Positions 5,185 through 6,922 of a stretch of DNA of 6,922 nt are shown here, piece by piece. Source of the stretch: Candidatus Woesearchaeota archaeon (lineage in GTDB: Archaea; Nanobdellota; Nanobdellia; Woesearchaeales; UBA11576); contig JAHWIS010000086.1 in NCBI GenBank assembly GCA_019322385.1, positions 1 through 6,922 on the forward strand, written 5' to 3'. The translations under genes were made by a program, and so were the position numbers. The notes beneath the pieces were generated by a model. It was not told the DNA's origin and searched no databases. It was given only the letters and a program-made list of their open reading frames with translations. Position 1 is the first letter of the stretch. Every line of letters begins with the position of its first letter.

Positions 5185-6922
5185 AGAATACAGATACTGG
5201 AATGTGAAGTTGATGATTCTCTTAGTGTTCCTAGCAATAGTGCTCATTCCCACTACAGCGATTGCACAAGTTGATAGTTGTAGTGATGTGACTGCAACAA
5301 TGATGGAGACACCGCATTCAGAATACGGCTCAACACAACTGCCAGCAGAAGTGGGCAAGCCAGTCCAGTGGGTGAAGCAGGTAGATGTGCATAACCTTTA
5401 CGACCAGACTGTATCAGAGCTGACGGTCACTATCCCTGAAGGCGCGATGAATGTCGCTGTAATAGACATCCAGGACAAAAGAGAGCTTGATATCATTGTG
5501 GATTCAAACGAGGTCACTATAATTGACTCAATGGATTTCAATGAGCAGAAATCGTATGTGATAAAATATGAGACTACAGCACCTGAAAAAAGCGAAACAT
5601 CGCTGACAAGAGACGGAGAGACGCTCGTCAAGAGCGTCATAGTGTCCAGCGAAGAGCATTACGAAGACGTGCTCACGTATACAAATATACCAGAGATTGA
5701 AAACGCTGAAGGTGTGGTAAAGCTGTACTGGAACATCAACGGCGTGAAGACTGATGTCACAGATGACCCTGAGTTTGATTTCAGGTTCTACGATACAAAT
5801 GGAAATGGACTGTATGACCAGATCAGCTGGATTGCACCGCATCTCTCTACGCAGATATTTGAAATAGTGATATTCTCGGATGTGGATCCAGGAAACTACT
5901 CTGATATCGGACTGAACTTGTTGTCTCCTGCTGACGGAGAATACATCACAAGCACCAGTAGGGTGAACTTTAACTATTCTGTACAGTATAATTCAAGCAC
6001 GACAGTTTACTGTAACCTTACGATCGACGGCGTGGTCAGGAGAGAGAACATACCGACGCTTGCAGACACAGAGATAACTACATATTTCAACCTTTCTTCA
6101 GGGCAACACAGCTGGTTCGTGAACTGCCAAGGCGATGACGGCGCAGCAAATACGAGCGAGATAAGGACATTCACGATAGACCTTGACAATCCGACAGTCA
6201 CTCTCGGCACGCCTGATTACTATGTCAGCTATACCAGCTCAGTGAGGCTTAACTTCACGCCTGTGGACAACAAATATCCTGTGATGGTCTGCGCAATTTC
6301 AGTGAATGGCGCATTGAACAGGACAGGCCTTATAGTCTCCAACAATACAAGGGCGACCATCCTTCTTAATAACCTTGCAAATGGGGTGTACGACTGGAAT
6401 GTGAGCTGCGTGGACGCAGCAAACAATGTAGGCCGCAGCGAAGAACGGGTGTTCTACATAAGTTCAGGTACGCCAAGCGAGTACAACATATCGCCTAACA
6501 AGGACGCCTATGGTATGGGTGAAGCAGGCTATCTAATAATAACTGCAAAAGCAGGCAGCGACCTGGCCATGTTTGTCGACTCGCCAAACCATGAATCATT
6601 CTTCAGGTATTTCACTGGAGAGACATTCCCATTGATCGATACGATAAACTTCACAAGCAGTGCCGGTACATACAATATCGACGGGATATTCACGAACGGC
6701 GGAGACACATACATAGTCAAGACATCGTTTGAGGTGACAAACTCATTCAATGTCGATATAGATGCGAACAAGACAACAGGAGAGCCTGATGAGACATTCG
6801 AGTTTGAAGCAACATCATCGGGAGGTATCGGTAATGTCAGCTATGAGTGGGATTTCGGCGATGACACGACAACTACAGGCCAGGAAGTGGAGCACAAGTA
6901 CAGCTCTGTAGGCGAATATGAA
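5168..6922 (+). CDS. Large secreted surface protein with Ig-like and PKD domains (3' end outside the window)
   Basis: The frame is open from 5168 to the window edge, giving at least 585 residues. The start is uncertain. GTG 5168 has AAGGA 11 bases upstream and overlaps the previous gene by 17 bases. GTG 5204 would give an ideal signal peptide (MKLMILLVFLAIV) but has no ribosome site. ATG 5213 lacks a basic residue. Using 5168: a signal or anchor lies at about 14-34, ending AIAQ. An N-terminal domain at about 35-230 contains D-T-N-G-N-G-L-Y-D (209-217, possible calcium loop) and WIAPHLSTQ. Two Ig-like repeats (about 248-338 and 340-430) each have an equivalent cysteine pair (YCNLTIDG/FVNCQGDD and VCAISVNG/NVSCVDAAN). 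Another beta domain follows, then a PKD domain with WDFGDD from W561. There are more than ten N-X-S/T sequons. It is probably an adhesin or cell-envelope protein, downstream of two regulators. Confidence 0.88.
   Translation, partial: MVRITKEYRYWNVKLMILLVFLAIVLIPTTAIAQVDSCSDVTATMMETPHSEYGSTQLPAEVGKPVQWVKQVDVHNLYDQTVSELTVTIPEGAMNVAVIDIQDKRELDIIVDSNEVTIIDSMDFNEQKSYVIKYETTAPEKSETSLTRDGETLVKSVIVSSEEHYEDVLTYTNIPEIENAEGVVKLYWNINGVKTDVTDDPEFDFRFYDTNGNGLYDQISWIAPHLSTQIFEIVIFSDVDPGNYSDIGLNLLSPADGEYITSTSRVNFNYSVQYNSSTTVYCNLTIDGVVRRENIPTLADTEITTYFNLSSGQHSWFVNCQGDDGAANTSEIRTFTIDLDNPTVTLGTPDYYVSYTSSVRLNFTPVDNKYPVMVCAISVNGALNRTGLIVSNNTRATILLNNLANGVYDWNVSCVDAANNVGRSEERVFYISSGTPSEYNISPNKDAYGMGEAGYLIITAKAGSDLAMFVDSPNHESFFRYFTGETFPLIDTINFTSSAGTYNIDGIFTNGGDTYIVKTSFEVTNSFNVDIDANKTTGEPDETFEFEATSSGGIGNVSYEWDFGDDTTTTGQEVEHKYSSVGEYE

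Noticed and set aside
1..6922. CRISPR arrays, tRNA or rRNA genes, transposases or insertion-sequence ends
   Set aside because: I saw no regularly spaced long repeats, no tRNA-like cloverleaf, no rRNA-like sequence and no transposase motif on either strand.

Overview
The window looks like archaeal DNA, most likely from a DPANN-type archaeon (Woesearchaeota/Pacearchaeota-like). The reasons are TATA boxes such as TTTATAAAG and TTTAAATAG placed about 35-45 bases before start codons, purine-rich Shine-Dalgarno sites (GAGGT, GGGAGGTGG), an oligo-T terminator, ribbon-helix-helix regulators, and secreted proteins crowded with N-X-S/T sequons. The lineage call is inference from style; no marker gene is present. 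All recognised genes lie on the + strand, and they fall into two classes: small DNA-binding proteins and exported or cell-surface proteins.

Region 1 (1-3069) opens with the last 20 codons of a helix-turn-helix gene. Its stop overlaps the start of a secreted protein (61-795) by four bases. A small membrane-anchored protein of unknown function follows (805-1293). Next, behind its own TATA box, is a 572-residue surface protein (1351-3069) with a signal peptide, three CWB2-like repeats, two beta-sandwich-like repeats, one C-terminal membrane helix and a zinc ribbon facing the cytoplasm. A T-rich terminator closes this region.

Region 2 (3128-4469) repeats the opening arrangement. It holds a complete 168-residue protein with two sigma-region-4-like helix-turn-helix units, again overlapping by ATGA a secreted protein (3696-4469) that is a clear paralogue of the first. 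The window therefore contains two copies, the first cut by the window edge, of a regulator-plus-secreted-protein cassette that I cannot match to a named system.

Region 3 (4470-6922) starts with a 270-base regulatory stretch. It has two TATA boxes, direct repeats of TATCTTACAAAT also found in shorter form around the region 2 promoter, and a perfect 14-base palindrome. Two overlapping ribbon-helix-helix genes (4742-4891, 4888-5184) follow. They lead into a large secreted protein with Ig-like and PKD domains that runs off the right edge.

A common plan emerges: a small DNA-binding protein is translationally linked to a surface or secreted protein, up to three times in 7 kb. A reasonable inference is a locus that switches alternative surface proteins, each controlled by its own co-transcribed regulator. 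No experiment or database search backs this.
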